From Methylomonas sp. MK1 (GTDB lineage: Bacteria; Pseudomonadota; Gammaproteobacteria; Methylococcales; Methylomonadaceae): 64,000 nucleotides of DNA. The position numbers were made by a program, and so were the translations under genes. Location: assembly GCF_000365425.1 (NCBI RefSeq), contig NZ_AQOV01000001.1:186001-250000 (forward strand), read 5' to 3'. Positions 1-7,890 of this stretch are shown one piece after another. The notes under the pieces were generated by a model. That model was not told where the DNA came from. It was given only the letters and a program-made list of their open reading frames with translations, and did no database searches. Positions within the stretch are counted from its first letter, which is position 1. The number at the start of each line of letters is the position of its first letter.

Positions 1-1566
1 CACTTCGCAGCCCAAACCCTTGCCGTGTTTATCCAGCAATTCATCGAAGGTTTTGATTTCCTCGACCATCACCAGGTTATACAAATCCTGGCGGGTATGT
101 GGAAAATGCTCGCAAATATCGGTGCTGACTTCCACGCCCAGTTTGGTCAATTCACAATCCAATACTGACTTCAACAAAGCCGAACAGCCGCCGCAACCGG
201 TGCCGGCCTTGGTCTCGGCTTTCAGGCCGCCCAGCGTGGTGCAACCGGCTTCAATTGCACCGCAAATCTGGCCCTTGCTGACATCGTAACAAGAGCAAAT
301 CTGCGCCGAGGCGGGCAAGGCATCCGGCCCCAGACCAACTGATTCGCCGGAGAGTTGGGGCAGAATCAAAGAATCCGGATGCTCCGGTAGTTCTATGCCG
401 TTCAAACAATATTGCAACAAAGTACTGTAAGCGGAAGCTTCCCCAACCAAAACCGCACCCAACAGCCGTTTCTGGTCTGGGCTGACCACCAGACGTTTAT
501 AGATTTCGCTGGCACCGTTTTGATAGGTATACACCATGGCGCCTTGGGTCTTGGCATGCGCATCGCCGATACTGGCCACATCGACACCCATCAGTTTAAG
601 TTTAGTGCTCATGTCGGCACCGGTAAAACTGCCCGCTTCGCCGGCTAAATCGGCGACGACGGTACGCGCCATCGCATAACCGGGCGCGACCAAACCGAAG
701 ATCTGCCCGTTCCACAGCGCGCATTCGCCTATCGCATAAATATCTGCATCGGAGGTGCGGCATTGATTGTCGATGACGATACCGCCGCGCGGCCCGACAT
801 CCAAGCCGCAGCCGCGCGCAATGTCGTCGCGTGGCCGGATGCCGGCGGAGAACAACACGATGTCGGTTTCCAAGGTTTCGCCGTCTGCAAAATTCATTTT
901 GTGCAGACATTCCTCGCCATCGTCGATCAGCGTGGTGTTTTTGTTTAAATGTACCTTAACGTCCAACGCTTCAATCTTGCGCTTCAACATTGCGCCGCCG
1001 CCATCGTCGAGTTGCACGGCCATCAAACGCGGCGCGAATTCGACCACATGGGTATCAAGCCCTAAATCCTTTAACGCTTTGGCGGCTTCCAGGCCCAGCA
1101 AACCGCCGCCGATGACCACGCCGACTTTAGATTTGGCAGCCGCAGTTTTCATCGCTTCCAAATCTTCGATGGTCCGATACACCAGACACTGCGGTCGTTC
1201 ATGCCCTGGCACCGGCGGTACGAAGGGATAAGAGCCGGTTGCCAATACCAGTTTGTCATAATCGACTATCGCACCTTTGGCAGAGGTGACTTGCTTGCGC
1301 TCCCGGTCGATACTGGCAGCCCTGTCACCTAAATAAATCTCGATGCCGTGCTCAGCGAAGAAACCGTCTTCCACCAAGGACAAATCGGCCGCAGTTTTCC
1401 CGGAAAAATATTCGGATAAATGCACCCTGTCGTAAGCGGCTCTGGGCTCTTCGCAGAATGTGACAATCCTATAACGATCTTTCGCGTTGCTGGCGACCAA
1501 TCCAGCCAGAAAATTCTGGCCTACCATACCGTTGCCGATAACAACCAGGGTTTGTTTCATATTCAT
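1..1566 (-). CDS. nirB: NAD(P)H nitrite reductase large subunit, N-terminal part (runs off the window)
   Basis: Cytoplasmic assimilatory nitrite reductase flavoprotein, which reduces nitrite to ammonium. The reading frame is open for 522 codons from ATG 1566 to base 1, so the sulfite/nitrite reductase (siroheme) domain lies outside. The N-terminus has an FAD-binding motif (VIGNGMVG, residues about 7-14). An NAD-binding motif (VIGGGLLGLEAA) lies near residue 150. A BFD-type [2Fe-2S] region follows near residues 430-480 (CSCYDV ... GTGCGGC). An AGAGG box 6 nt upstream supports the ATG at 1566 over the ATG two codons later. It is divergent from narK and nasT and preceded by a terminator-bearing leader, so NasT antitermination is likely. 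The other possible identity is an assimilatory nitrate reductase accessory flavoprotein, but the NirB-like order of domains is clear. Confidence 0.9.
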   Translation of the reverse strand, partial: MNMKQTLVVIGNGMVGQNFLAGLVASNAKDRYRIVTFCEEPRAAYDRVHLSEYFSGKTAADLSLVEDGFFAEHGIEIYLGDRAASIDRERKQVTSAKGAIVDYDKLVLATGSYPFVPPVPGHERPQCLVYRTIEDLEAMKTAAAKSKVGVVIGGGLLGLEAAKALKDLGLDTHVVEFAPRLMAVQLDDGGGAMLKRKIEALDVKVHLNKNTTLIDDGEECLHKMNFADGETLETDIVLFSAGIRPRDDIARGCGLDVGPRGGIVIDNQCRTSDADIYAIGECALWNGQIFGLVAPGYAMARTVVADLAGEAGSFTGADMSTKLKLMGVDVASIGDAHAKTQGAMVYTYQNGASEIYKRLVVSPDQKRLLGAVLVGEASAYSTLLQYCLNGIELPEHPDSLILPQLSGESVGLGPDALPASAQICSCYDVSKGQICGAIEAGCTTLGGLKAETKAGTGCGGCSALLKSVLDCELTKLGVEVSTDICEHFPHTRQDLYNLVMVEEIKTFDELLDKHGKGLGCEV

Positions 1567-1674
1567 CAGGGGCCTCTGTTTACTCAGAATTTATGCAAAC
1601 GCGCTACCTGGCCTAGTGGCGGTAAGGCGATTCAAGGAGCTACTGTCTGGTCGCTACCGCCCTTTTTCGCAGCC

Positions 1675-1731
1675 AAAAAAAAAGGCATCCTGTTCGAATG
1701 AATGACTCATTCAAGCAGGACGCCTTTGTCC
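1675..1731 (-). promoter_or_regulatory. nirB leader: ANTAR-type hexaloop hairpin overlapping an intrinsic terminator
   Basis: Read on the minus strand, the arms at 1716-1727 and 1681-1692 form a 12-bp stem with two mismatches, followed by a T-run (1675-1683). This is an intrinsic terminator about 110 nt before the nirB start. A competing short hairpin at 1718-1731 (GGAC / loop AAAGGC / GTCC) uses the same 5' arm. Its six-base loop has A at position 1 and G at position 4, the hallmark of RNA hairpins bound by ANTAR proteins. A further hairpin lies upstream at 1748-1768 (stem CAAGTCT/AGACTTG) but has a seven-base loop, so it fits less well. With nasT nearby, NasT-dependent antitermination is the natural reading. 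Confidence 0.72.
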
Positions 1732-1779
1732 AGGTTTAATACGGGGGCAAGTCTAACGACAAGACTTGATAAATCTCTA

Positions 1780-1794
1780 ACAAAATTGATGCCA
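1780..1794 (-). promoter_or_regulatory. Sigma-54-like promoter for nirB
   Basis: The minus strand reads TGGCATCAATTTTGT. It has GG at -24 and GT at -12 in the spacing of the RpoN consensus TGGCAC-N5-TTGC; the -12 element is imperfect. Transcription would begin near 1768, leaving a leader of about 200 nt that contains the hairpin and terminator. Confidence 0.5.
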
Positions 1795-1888
1795 ACATTC
1801 AAAAGCCTTTAAAAATGCCGGCTCCCGCAGCTAGGTAACGTGTTTTCCCGCAAAATTCGCACCCAAATAAGGCAAAGAAACCGGTCTG

Positions 1889-1907
1889 TTGCACCACTAT
1901 GGAGCCA
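1889..1907. promoter_or_regulatory. Candidate NtrC-binding site between nirB and narK
   Basis: TTGCACCACTATGGAGCCA is an interrupted palindrome (GCACC-N5-GGAGC) with one mismatch to the NtrC pattern GCACC-N5-GGTGC. It sits about 75 bp upstream of the inferred narK start site and about 120 bp upstream of the inferred nirB start site, normal enhancer distances for both sigma-54 promoters. Confidence 0.4.
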
Positions 1908-1946
1908 TGTAGCCGCGAATTGACGGATTTGCCGCTACTGAATCGT

Positions 1947-1961
1947 TGGCATATAAGCTGC
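1947..1961 (+). promoter_or_regulatory. Sigma-54-like promoter for narK
   Basis: TGGCATATAAGCTGC keeps GG at -24 and GC at -12 with the correct 10-nt spacing. The predicted start near 1973 gives a 5' UTR of about 25 nt before the narK ATG. It mirrors the nirB promoter on the other strand. Confidence 0.55.
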
Positions 1962-1997
1962 TTATAAAAACCAAGGAACGACAACCACGGATCATCC

Positions 1998-3476
1998 ATG
2001 TCTTTTACGCCTTTTAAATTACTATCCATGCGCGGCAAGACCAAAGTGCTGCACATGAGCTGGATCGCGTTTTTCATCAGCTTTGTTATTTGGTTCAATC
2101 ATGCGTCTTTATTAGTACTGATCCAGCAAGATCTGGGAATCAGCGAAACCCAAATCGAAATCCTGTTATTGCTGAACGTGGCCCTGACCATTCCGGCTCG
2201 GGTTATTACCGGTATGTTGGTAGATAGATTCGGCGCAAAAATCAGCTACAGCGTGTTACTGGCGGTATGCAGCATCCCCTGCTTCATGTTCGCGATGGCG
2301 GAAAATTTTACCGAACTGGCCTGGTCTCGGTTTTTACTGGGCTTTATCGGCGCCGGCTTTGTAGTGGGCGTACGCATCATCGGCGACTGGTTTCCGGCCA
2401 GCCAGGTCGGTACCGCCGAGGGTATTTACGCCGGCTGGGGCAATTTCGGTTCGGCCGTTGCAGCGATTTTCCTGCCGGGCCTGGCGTTTTATTTCGGCGC
2501 CGAACACGGCTGGCGTTCGGCGATTGCCTTGACCGGTTTGATCGCGCTGATTTATTCGGTCATCTATTACTTCAGCGTGGAAAACCTGCCGCCGGAAATT
2601 GCCGCACTAAAAACCCGCCGGCCAATGGCAATGGAAGTCACCAGCATCCGCGATTTGTTTTTATACATGCTGAGTCTGGTGCCCCTGTACGCGACCATCT
2701 CCTTGTTGGCGTGGAAACTGTCTACGCCGGCCACACCTGTCCTCACCGAAGGCTGGAATCTGGCTATTCATGCAGTCGTCTGGCTACTGTTCCTGATCCA
2801 CGTCTTTCAATTGGTCAACAACAACGCCGACCGCCTCAGCCAACCGATTGCCAGCATCCATCATTATCAGTACCGGCAGGTATTCATTCTGGCGATAGCC
2901 TATCTGGTTACCTTCGGCTCCAAACTGGCCGTTTTATCGATGCTGCCGATGTTTTTCTTTAAGACATTCAACGAAACCCAAGGCACCAGTATGTTGGATG
3001 CCGGGTTCCTGGCTTCTAGTTTCGTGGTGACCAATGTCATCGCCCGGCCGGCCGGGGGCTGGCTTAGCGACAAGATTGGCCGCAAACTGTCCCTATATTT
3101 ATTCGTGGCCGGCCTGGCCGGCGGATATTGTTTGATGGCGATGATTTCCGCGCAATGGACTATCCTCGCCACAGTGGCGGTTACCTTGCTTTGTTCGATA
3201 TTCATGCAAGCGGCGGAAGGCGCGATATTCGCGTTCGTACCCTTGATCAAACGCGCCATCACCGGCGAAGTGGCCGGCATCGTCGGCGCTTACGGCAACG
3301 CCGGCGCCATCGTCTATTTGATTTTGCTGACCTTCGTCTCCACCGGACAATTTTTCTTAATCTTGGGCCTGTCCTGTTTCCTGTTATTGGGTTTGATTTA
3401 CTATCTGGAAGAGCCGAAAAACTACATCACCGAAATCATGCCTGACGGCTCTTTGCTGAAAATCGCCCTGGATTGA
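1998..3476 (+). CDS. narK: Nitrate/nitrite transporter, MFS family (NarK/NasA type)
   Basis: Inner-membrane major facilitator that imports nitrate (or exchanges nitrate and nitrite) for assimilation. 492 residues with about twelve hydrophobic segments. It shows the MFS loop 2-3 motif (GMLVDRFGAK, residues about 74-83) and a nitrate-signature-like glycine-rich segment (GIYAGWGNFGSAVA) in the fifth helix region. A second loop motif, GGWLSDKIGRK, lies in the C-terminal half. A later ATG at 2028 is also possible; neither start has a strong Shine-Dalgarno. It is divergent from nirB and followed after 2 nt by nasT, so transporter and regulator are co-transcribed, probably from the sigma-54-like promoter at 1947. 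Confidence 0.9.
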   Translation: MSFTPFKLLSMRGKTKVLHMSWIAFFISFVIWFNHASLLVLIQQDLGISETQIEILLLLNVALTIPARVITGMLVDRFGAKISYSVLLAVCSIPCFMFAMAENFTELAWSRFLLGFIGAGFVVGVRIIGDWFPASQVGTAEGIYAGWGNFGSAVAAIFLPGLAFYFGAEHGWRSAIALTGLIALIYSVIYYFSVENLPPEIAALKTRRPMAMEVTSIRDLFLYMLSLVPLYATISLLAWKLSTPATPVLTEGWNLAIHAVVWLLFLIHVFQLVNNNADRLSQPIASIHHYQYRQVFILAIAYLVTFGSKLAVLSMLPMFFFKTFNETQGTSMLDAGFLASSFVVTNVIARPAGGWLSDKIGRKLSLYLFVAGLAGGYCLMAMISAQWTILATVAVTLLCSIFMQAAEGAIFAFVPLIKRAITGEVAGIVGAYGNAGAIVYLILLTFVSTGQFFLILGLSCFLLLGLIYYLEEPKNYITEIMPDGSLLKIALD

Positions 3477-3478
3477 AC

Positions 3479-4060
3479 ATGGCAGCGCTTAATGTCTTGG
3501 TCGTCGATGAATTCGACAGCGAACCCTTGCTGGAAAACAGCTTGCGCCAGCACGGCTGTGAGGTGGTAACCTTGAAACTTAAAGAACTGGACATGATGCA
3601 AATTGTCCAGACCCTGAACCCCGACGTGGTGGTCTTGAATTTGTACGCCCCTAACGAGGCTGTCTTGCGGACCATCGTCGATATCAACCAAAACTGCTCA
3701 CTGCCGGTCGTCATCTTCGCCGAGGATCAGCAAACCGAGACCATCAACAAGGTTATCAAAGCCGGCGTCAGCGCCTATATAGTCGATGGCCTGGATCCGA
3801 AACGCATCAAGGCCATCATCGACATCGCCATAGCGCGTTTCAAGGAGCAACAAGCCTTAAAAGACGAATTGAAAAAAACCAAGACTCAACTGGAAGACCG
3901 CAAACTAGTAGATCGCGCCAAGGCGATTTTAATCAAATCCCAAGGCTACACGGAAGACCAGGCTTATCACGCCTTGCGCAAACTAGCGATGGACCGCAAC
4001 ATCGCCATCGGTGAAATGGCCAAGAACGTGATTTCGATGGCGGAGTTGTTTAATAAGTAG
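3479..4060 (+). CDS. nasT: NasT-type response regulator with ANTAR RNA-binding domain
   Basis: 193 residues. The N-terminal receiver-like domain (about 1-120, starting LNVLVVDEFDSE) has the acidic pair and a PDVVVLN segment at the usual phosphorylation position, where N replaces the expected D context. A short coiled coil (about 125-145) leads into an ANTAR domain (about 145-190, with DRAKAILIKSQGYTEDQAY). ANTAR proteins bind hexaloop hairpins in leader RNA and prevent termination. In the NasS-NasT pair, NasS senses nitrate and holds NasT; no nasS is visible here. A TTG at 3473 overlaps the narK stop, but ATG 3479 is more natural and is coupled to narK. Confidence 0.9.
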   Translation: MAALNVLVVDEFDSEPLLENSLRQHGCEVVTLKLKELDMMQIVQTLNPDVVVLNLYAPNEAVLRTIVDINQNCSLPVVIFAEDQQTETINKVIKAGVSAYIVDGLDPKRIKAIIDIAIARFKEQQALKDELKKTKTQLEDRKLVDRAKAILIKSQGYTEDQAYHALRKLAMDRNIAIGEMAKNVISMAELFNK

Positions 4061-4159
4061 AGGCTTTGGGTGACAAGGCTTGGAGGGTTCTGACGCTATC
4101 GTAAGCTCTGCTGCATTCGAATTTTGATTTGTGATTGAACCTTAAATTTGGCTCCTGCC

Positions 4160-5894
4160 GGCCCAGACCGTGTAAAAACGCACAAATTGAGATTGTTCGA
4201 GCATGGATAAGGGATTTTGGCGCTCTAAAGCTGACGCGGGCTGAAGGAGAGAGCTTAGCTCGAGACAAACAAGAATTTACCATTTCCAAAATGGAACCCT
4301 GGAAAGCCTTGTTGACAGATGGGCTTTACACAACCGTACTCTGAAATAGCCACTAACCGGCTATGGCTGATTCACTAGGACGACACAATGCCATCTTGGC
4401 TTTTATACCGTCAATCAGCGCTTCAAGACCTATGATATTGATCACTCGCTTCAAATTATAGGCCAGCACATGCAGGCTCATTTCGGTGCGAACGTGCGCC
4501 AAGGTTTTCATCAAAAAATGAGTGGCGCCCATCCAGGCTTTGAGCGTGCCAAAAGGATGTTCGACAGTTTGCCGGCGAATACGCATACTCTCAGGCGCTA
4601 GGTCCAGGCGAGTTTGCATGGCGTCCAGAATACCCTCATGCTCCCAACGCTTGACACGCCGTTGTGGGCTGGGCGTACATTGTTCCTTGAGCGCACAGTT
4701 TTGGCAGGCCGAACTCCAGTAGCAATGTAATTTCAAGCCTTTCTCAATAGTGGAAAAGCGCCAAATCAAAGCCTCCCCAGCCGGACAGCGGTATTCGTTT
4801 TTCTCGGCATCAAAAATGAAATCCGCTTTGCCAAAACGGCCATCGGCTGTGGCGATTGATGTCACGGTCTTGGGCACAATCGCGGTAATGCAGGCTTCGT
4901 GGCAGGCGAGGATTTCTTCGCTTTTGAAATAACCGCGATCGGCGATGACGGTTAAATCGTCAACCCCCATGGCACTGCGGGCTTTTTTCGCCATGTTTGA
5001 AAGCTGACTACGGTCCACACCCTCATTGATCACCTCGTGCTCCACAATCAGATGATGCTTAGTGTCAACAGCGGTCTGAGCGTTATAACCCACGATGCCC
5101 GTCCCCCGCGTTTTCATGGAACGGGCATCAGGGTCGGTCAGGGAAATCTGTTTATCGGGTGTCTGATTAAGCTGAACCTCAATGTCTTTCAGGGCTTTCA
5201 TCTGCGCTTTTAAGGCGGCGATTTTGTCTTGCAAACGCTCGGTTTTCGCCTGCGCTACAGAGGGTTCTTGACGGTCGGCGGTATCCAGCGCCGTTAAATA
5301 ACGATTGATACTGGATTCGATTTCTTCCATACGTCGTTGCAATTTGGCGCTAGTGAAGTTGCGGTCGCGGTTATTAACCGCTTTGAACTTGCTGCCGTCT
5401 ATGGCCACCAGGGCTTCTGAAAATAAACCCAGCTGCTGACAGAGCATGACAAATTGGCGGCAGACATTACGGATGGCTTTACCGTTCTCTTTGCGGAAAG
5501 TGGCGATGGTTTTGAAATCCGGCATCAAGCGTCCGGTTAACCACATCAACTCGATATTACGCTGTGTTTCTTTCTCCAAACGACGGCTGGATTGGATGCG
5601 ATTGAGGTAGCCGTAGATGTAAATCTTCAATAAAACGGCTGGATGATACGCGGGTCTGCCGGTAATGGCGGGTTGAACACCTTCGAAACCGAGTTGCTTA
5701 AGATCCAATTCATCCACAAAGACATCAACGACACGAACGGGATTGGTCTCGACCACATAGTCATCCAGACTTTCCGGTAGCAAGGTAATTTGAGTGCGGC
5801 ATTCACCTTTAATGAATCGATTCATCGGCTGGCTCCCATCAATAAATCCTGAGCCAAATTATACCAAAGCTGGCGTTTTGACACAGTCTGGGCC
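4160..5894 (-). mobile_element. IS1182-family insertion sequence, apparently complete
   Basis: The transposase gene is bounded by imperfect terminal inverted repeats. Bases 4160-4180 match the reverse complement of 5874-5894 at 19 of 21 positions (both begin GGCCCAGAC when read inward). About 170 bp of non-coding sequence lies between the left end and the transposase stop. No convincing target-site duplication is visible next to either end. The element separates nasT from the bchE-like gene. Confidence 0.82.
4353..5825 (-). CDS. IS1182-family transposase
   Basis: 490 residues, full length for the family and with no disruption. The N-terminal DUF772-type region (about 45-120, GRPAYHPAVLLKIYIYGYL) is followed by a DDE catalytic domain. 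VAIDGSKFKAVNN (about 140-153) carries the first acidic residue, VIADRGYFKSEE (about 295-306) the second, and the C-terminal RRQTVEHPFGTLKAWMG contains the glutamate. A basic, coiled-coil-rich stretch of about 170-215 and a cysteine cluster (CPAG ... CQNC ... EQC) near 350-385 are typical of this group. The intact frame and both termini suggest the element could still be active, or moved recently. Confidence 0.93.
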   Translation of the reverse strand: MNRFIKGECRTQITLLPESLDDYVVETNPVRVVDVFVDELDLKQLGFEGVQPAITGRPAYHPAVLLKIYIYGYLNRIQSSRRLEKETQRNIELMWLTGRLMPDFKTIATFRKENGKAIRNVCRQFVMLCQQLGLFSEALVAIDGSKFKAVNNRDRNFTSAKLQRRMEEIESSINRYLTALDTADRQEPSVAQAKTERLQDKIAALKAQMKALKDIEVQLNQTPDKQISLTDPDARSMKTRGTGIVGYNAQTAVDTKHHLIVEHEVINEGVDRSQLSNMAKKARSAMGVDDLTVIADRGYFKSEEILACHEACITAIVPKTVTSIATADGRFGKADFIFDAEKNEYRCPAGEALIWRFSTIEKGLKLHCYWSSACQNCALKEQCTPSPQRRVKRWEHEGILDAMQTRLDLAPESMRIRRQTVEHPFGTLKAWMGATHFLMKTLAHVRTEMSLHVLAYNLKRVINIIGLEALIDGIKAKMALCRPSESAIAG

Positions 5895-5947
5895 AATAGC
5901 TGTCTATCGAGATGAGTTTTTGAATGGCCGGTTTTTATCAGATATTG

Positions 5948-5997
5948 CTCGTTTCACTTAGAGGTCAGGGGCCAGCCTCTAACGAACGTGAAACGAG
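5948..5997. repeat. Nested inverted repeat beside the IS1182 element
   Basis: A perfect 10-bp outer stem (CTCGTTTCAC, 5948-5957, with GTGAAACGAG, 5988-5997) encloses a 5-bp inner stem (AGAGG 5960-5964, CCTCT 5976-5980). A second hairpin, AACGAGG/CCTCGTT, shares the right outer arm and continues to about 6013. No T-run follows on either strand, so it is not an ordinary terminator. It lies between the IS end and the stop of the bchE-like gene. Confidence 0.55.
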
Positions 5998-6066
5998 GCC
6001 GTCTAACCTCGTTAAAAACCGAACTTCAAAACCGCCAACGGGCGGCGAATCACTTTGACCGACTTG

Positions 6067-7605
6067 TTAGTCGCCGGCAGCGCCATTTCTCAAACTGCTT
6101 TCTTTCAGCGCACGTTTATTTTTGGTTAGTGCGTATTCCCGATTTGCGAGTGAATTCCCTATAAAGTCTCGCAAAATAGGCCCATTTTTCATAATCCTCG
6201 TATTGAAGATGAACTCAGCCACTTCATGAAACCATACGCGTCGCCCAACTTGAGTGTACCAACGCATGGCGTGACGGTATTCAGGGTCAGGATGAAACAG
6301 TAAACGAATCAACACCTTGGGACGCATCTGCAATAGGACTTCAATAACTTTGAACCATAAAAATACGCGCCAAACAGAGTGTCGCGTAGCTAAAACTTGA
6401 TGTTTGTAATCCCAGCGCCGCATGTCCGCTTGGACAACTTGCCGTTCTTGCACTTCGGAGTAAAAGGGTGTCCAGCGATGTGGAGTCGCGTAGAGTAACT
6501 GAACCTGATCTGGGTCGTAGCGCAGCAAATGCTTGAACGAAGACCAATAATCCTGATCTTTTTCTTCTTTAAAACCGAGCACATAAGTAGCCATTGAAAT
6601 AATGTCGTGCGCTCTTAAAAGTTGAATCGCTTGTTGATCTTTCGTTGCGCTGCCAGCTTTTTTAATGAACACCAGTGTTTTTTCATCATAACTTTCAATA
6701 CCCAACAAAAATCGGATGAAACCGGCTTTTTTATACAAACTGAGAATATCCTTGTCGCGCACGATGTCACCCGCCCTAGTTGAGCCAACTAATAATAACG
6801 GCACATCCTCAGCAATTAATGTTTCAAGAAAAGTTCTCCATGCTTTACGCGAACCCGTTGGCAATTCATCGGCAAAGTTAATGAGTTCGACGCCTTGCTC
6901 GCGGTGCAACCGCGCCAGTTCCTTGGCAAATTTTATGGGATCGCGATGGCGCCATTGAGTCCAGTAACCACGCTGACCACAATAGGTACAAGGATGAGGA
7001 CAACCTCGCGAAAACTGCACCACTACGGCTCGTTTACCACCCCAATAGGAATAACGTTTATGATCGATTAACTCCCAGCCTACGCGATAATCATCAAGGT
7101 TGAGGATCATTTGAGCGGGCGGCGTGTGCAAAATTTGCCCGTTGCTCCGATAGGCAAGGCCGTCAACCGTTCCCAAGGAATGGCCGCGAGCCAATGCCTG
7201 CATCAGAAGCAACGTGGTCCTTTCACCTTCTCCACGGACGATAATGTCGATTTCGGGACATTCGCGTAGTACTTCATCCCAATGGTAAGTAGGATGAACA
7301 CCACCGTACGCAATAACGATGTTAACTAGGGATTGCTTAATGGCTTGGCACAGTTCAACCACTGTGGAATGGGCAGAACTTGAGCCAGAATGACCAATCA
7401 TTACCACATCCGGTAATACATCGCGGACACCTTGCACACTTTCGTACAGAGTCATTGGCCCGAACTCTGCATCAATCAGACTGACAGAAAAACCATTATC
7501 GAGCAAAGGCCCTCCCACACTTAACAAGCCTAATGGCGGCAGGTGTTCGCGGGGAATTCTGCTCCCAATCGCGGTATGTGGGGGATTAAGCAACGTGATT
7601 TTCAC
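6067..7605 (-). CDS. B12-binding radical SAM protein, BchE-like (anaerobic Mg-protoporphyrin ester cyclase family)
   Basis: 512 residues in the order of BchE: an N-terminal cobalamin-binding domain (about 1-150, starting NPPHTAIGSRIP and including GHSGSSSAHSTV) and a radical SAM core. The [4Fe-4S] motif CPHPCTYC (CxxxCxxC) sits near residue 202. BchE makes ring E of chlorophyll pigments without oxygen, using B12 and SAM. Homologues occur in non-phototrophs with unknown substrates, and no other pigment gene is in the window, so the true reaction here is uncertain. The frame is open and full length. It sits alone between an IS1182 element and a group II intron, which suggests acquisition as an island. 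The start at 7605 begins with the conserved MKITLLNPPH. Confidence 0.75.
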   Translation of the reverse strand: MKITLLNPPHTAIGSRIPREHLPPLGLLSVGGPLLDNGFSVSLIDAEFGPMTLYESVQGVRDVLPDVVMIGHSGSSSAHSTVVELCQAIKQSLVNIVIAYGGVHPTYHWDEVLRECPEIDIIVRGEGERTTLLLMQALARGHSLGTVDGLAYRSNGQILHTPPAQMILNLDDYRVGWELIDHKRYSYWGGKRAVVVQFSRGCPHPCTYCGQRGYWTQWRHRDPIKFAKELARLHREQGVELINFADELPTGSRKAWRTFLETLIAEDVPLLLVGSTRAGDIVRDKDILSLYKKAGFIRFLLGIESYDEKTLVFIKKAGSATKDQQAIQLLRAHDIISMATYVLGFKEEKDQDYWSSFKHLLRYDPDQVQLLYATPHRWTPFYSEVQERQVVQADMRRWDYKHQVLATRHSVWRVFLWFKVIEVLLQMRPKVLIRLLFHPDPEYRHAMRWYTQVGRRVWFHEVAEFIFNTRIMKNGPILRDFIGNSLANREYALTKNKRALKESSLRNGAAGD

Positions 7606-7798
7606 TTAAGCCTCGGATTGATTGAAAAAGGCTAACAAATAAGCTAACCGGGTGTGGTACGGAAAGCTGAAAAACAAAATCTAAGTATAACCGCGCTCCG
7701 GTTGAGCGTTTGGTTAGAGTCCATTAATGCACAACTTTATCTGCAAGTACAGCCCGCGTAGATCCGATTAGCGATAGCATAATTGGAGGAATGTTGGT

Positions 7799-7843
7799 TT
7801 CGAAATGTGTGATTACGCAAGCTAATCGCACCTACATTTCGAA
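7799..7843. repeat. 45-bp near-perfect palindrome between bchE-like gene and group II intron
   Basis: Perfect 10-bp arms TTCGAAATGT (7799-7808) and ACATTTCGAA (7834-7843) flank an inner stem (GTGTGATTA-type arm against TAATCGCAC) with one mismatch and a 2-nt bulge; the loop is CGCAAGC. It lies 48 bp from the predicted intron 3' end and about 190 bp upstream of the bchE-like gene. No T-run follows. The rest of 7606-7890 shows no gene. Confidence 0.6.
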
Positions 7844-7890
7844 GGACAGCTTATTAACCCTTTCTTGTCATTGCAAATTAATTCATATTG

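Noticed and set aside
6005-6072. Possible integron attC site (GTCTAAC ... GTTAGTC) around the bchE-like stop
   Set aside because: The right box does not fit the GTTRRRY core and the inner L boxes do not pair convincingly; no integrase is near.
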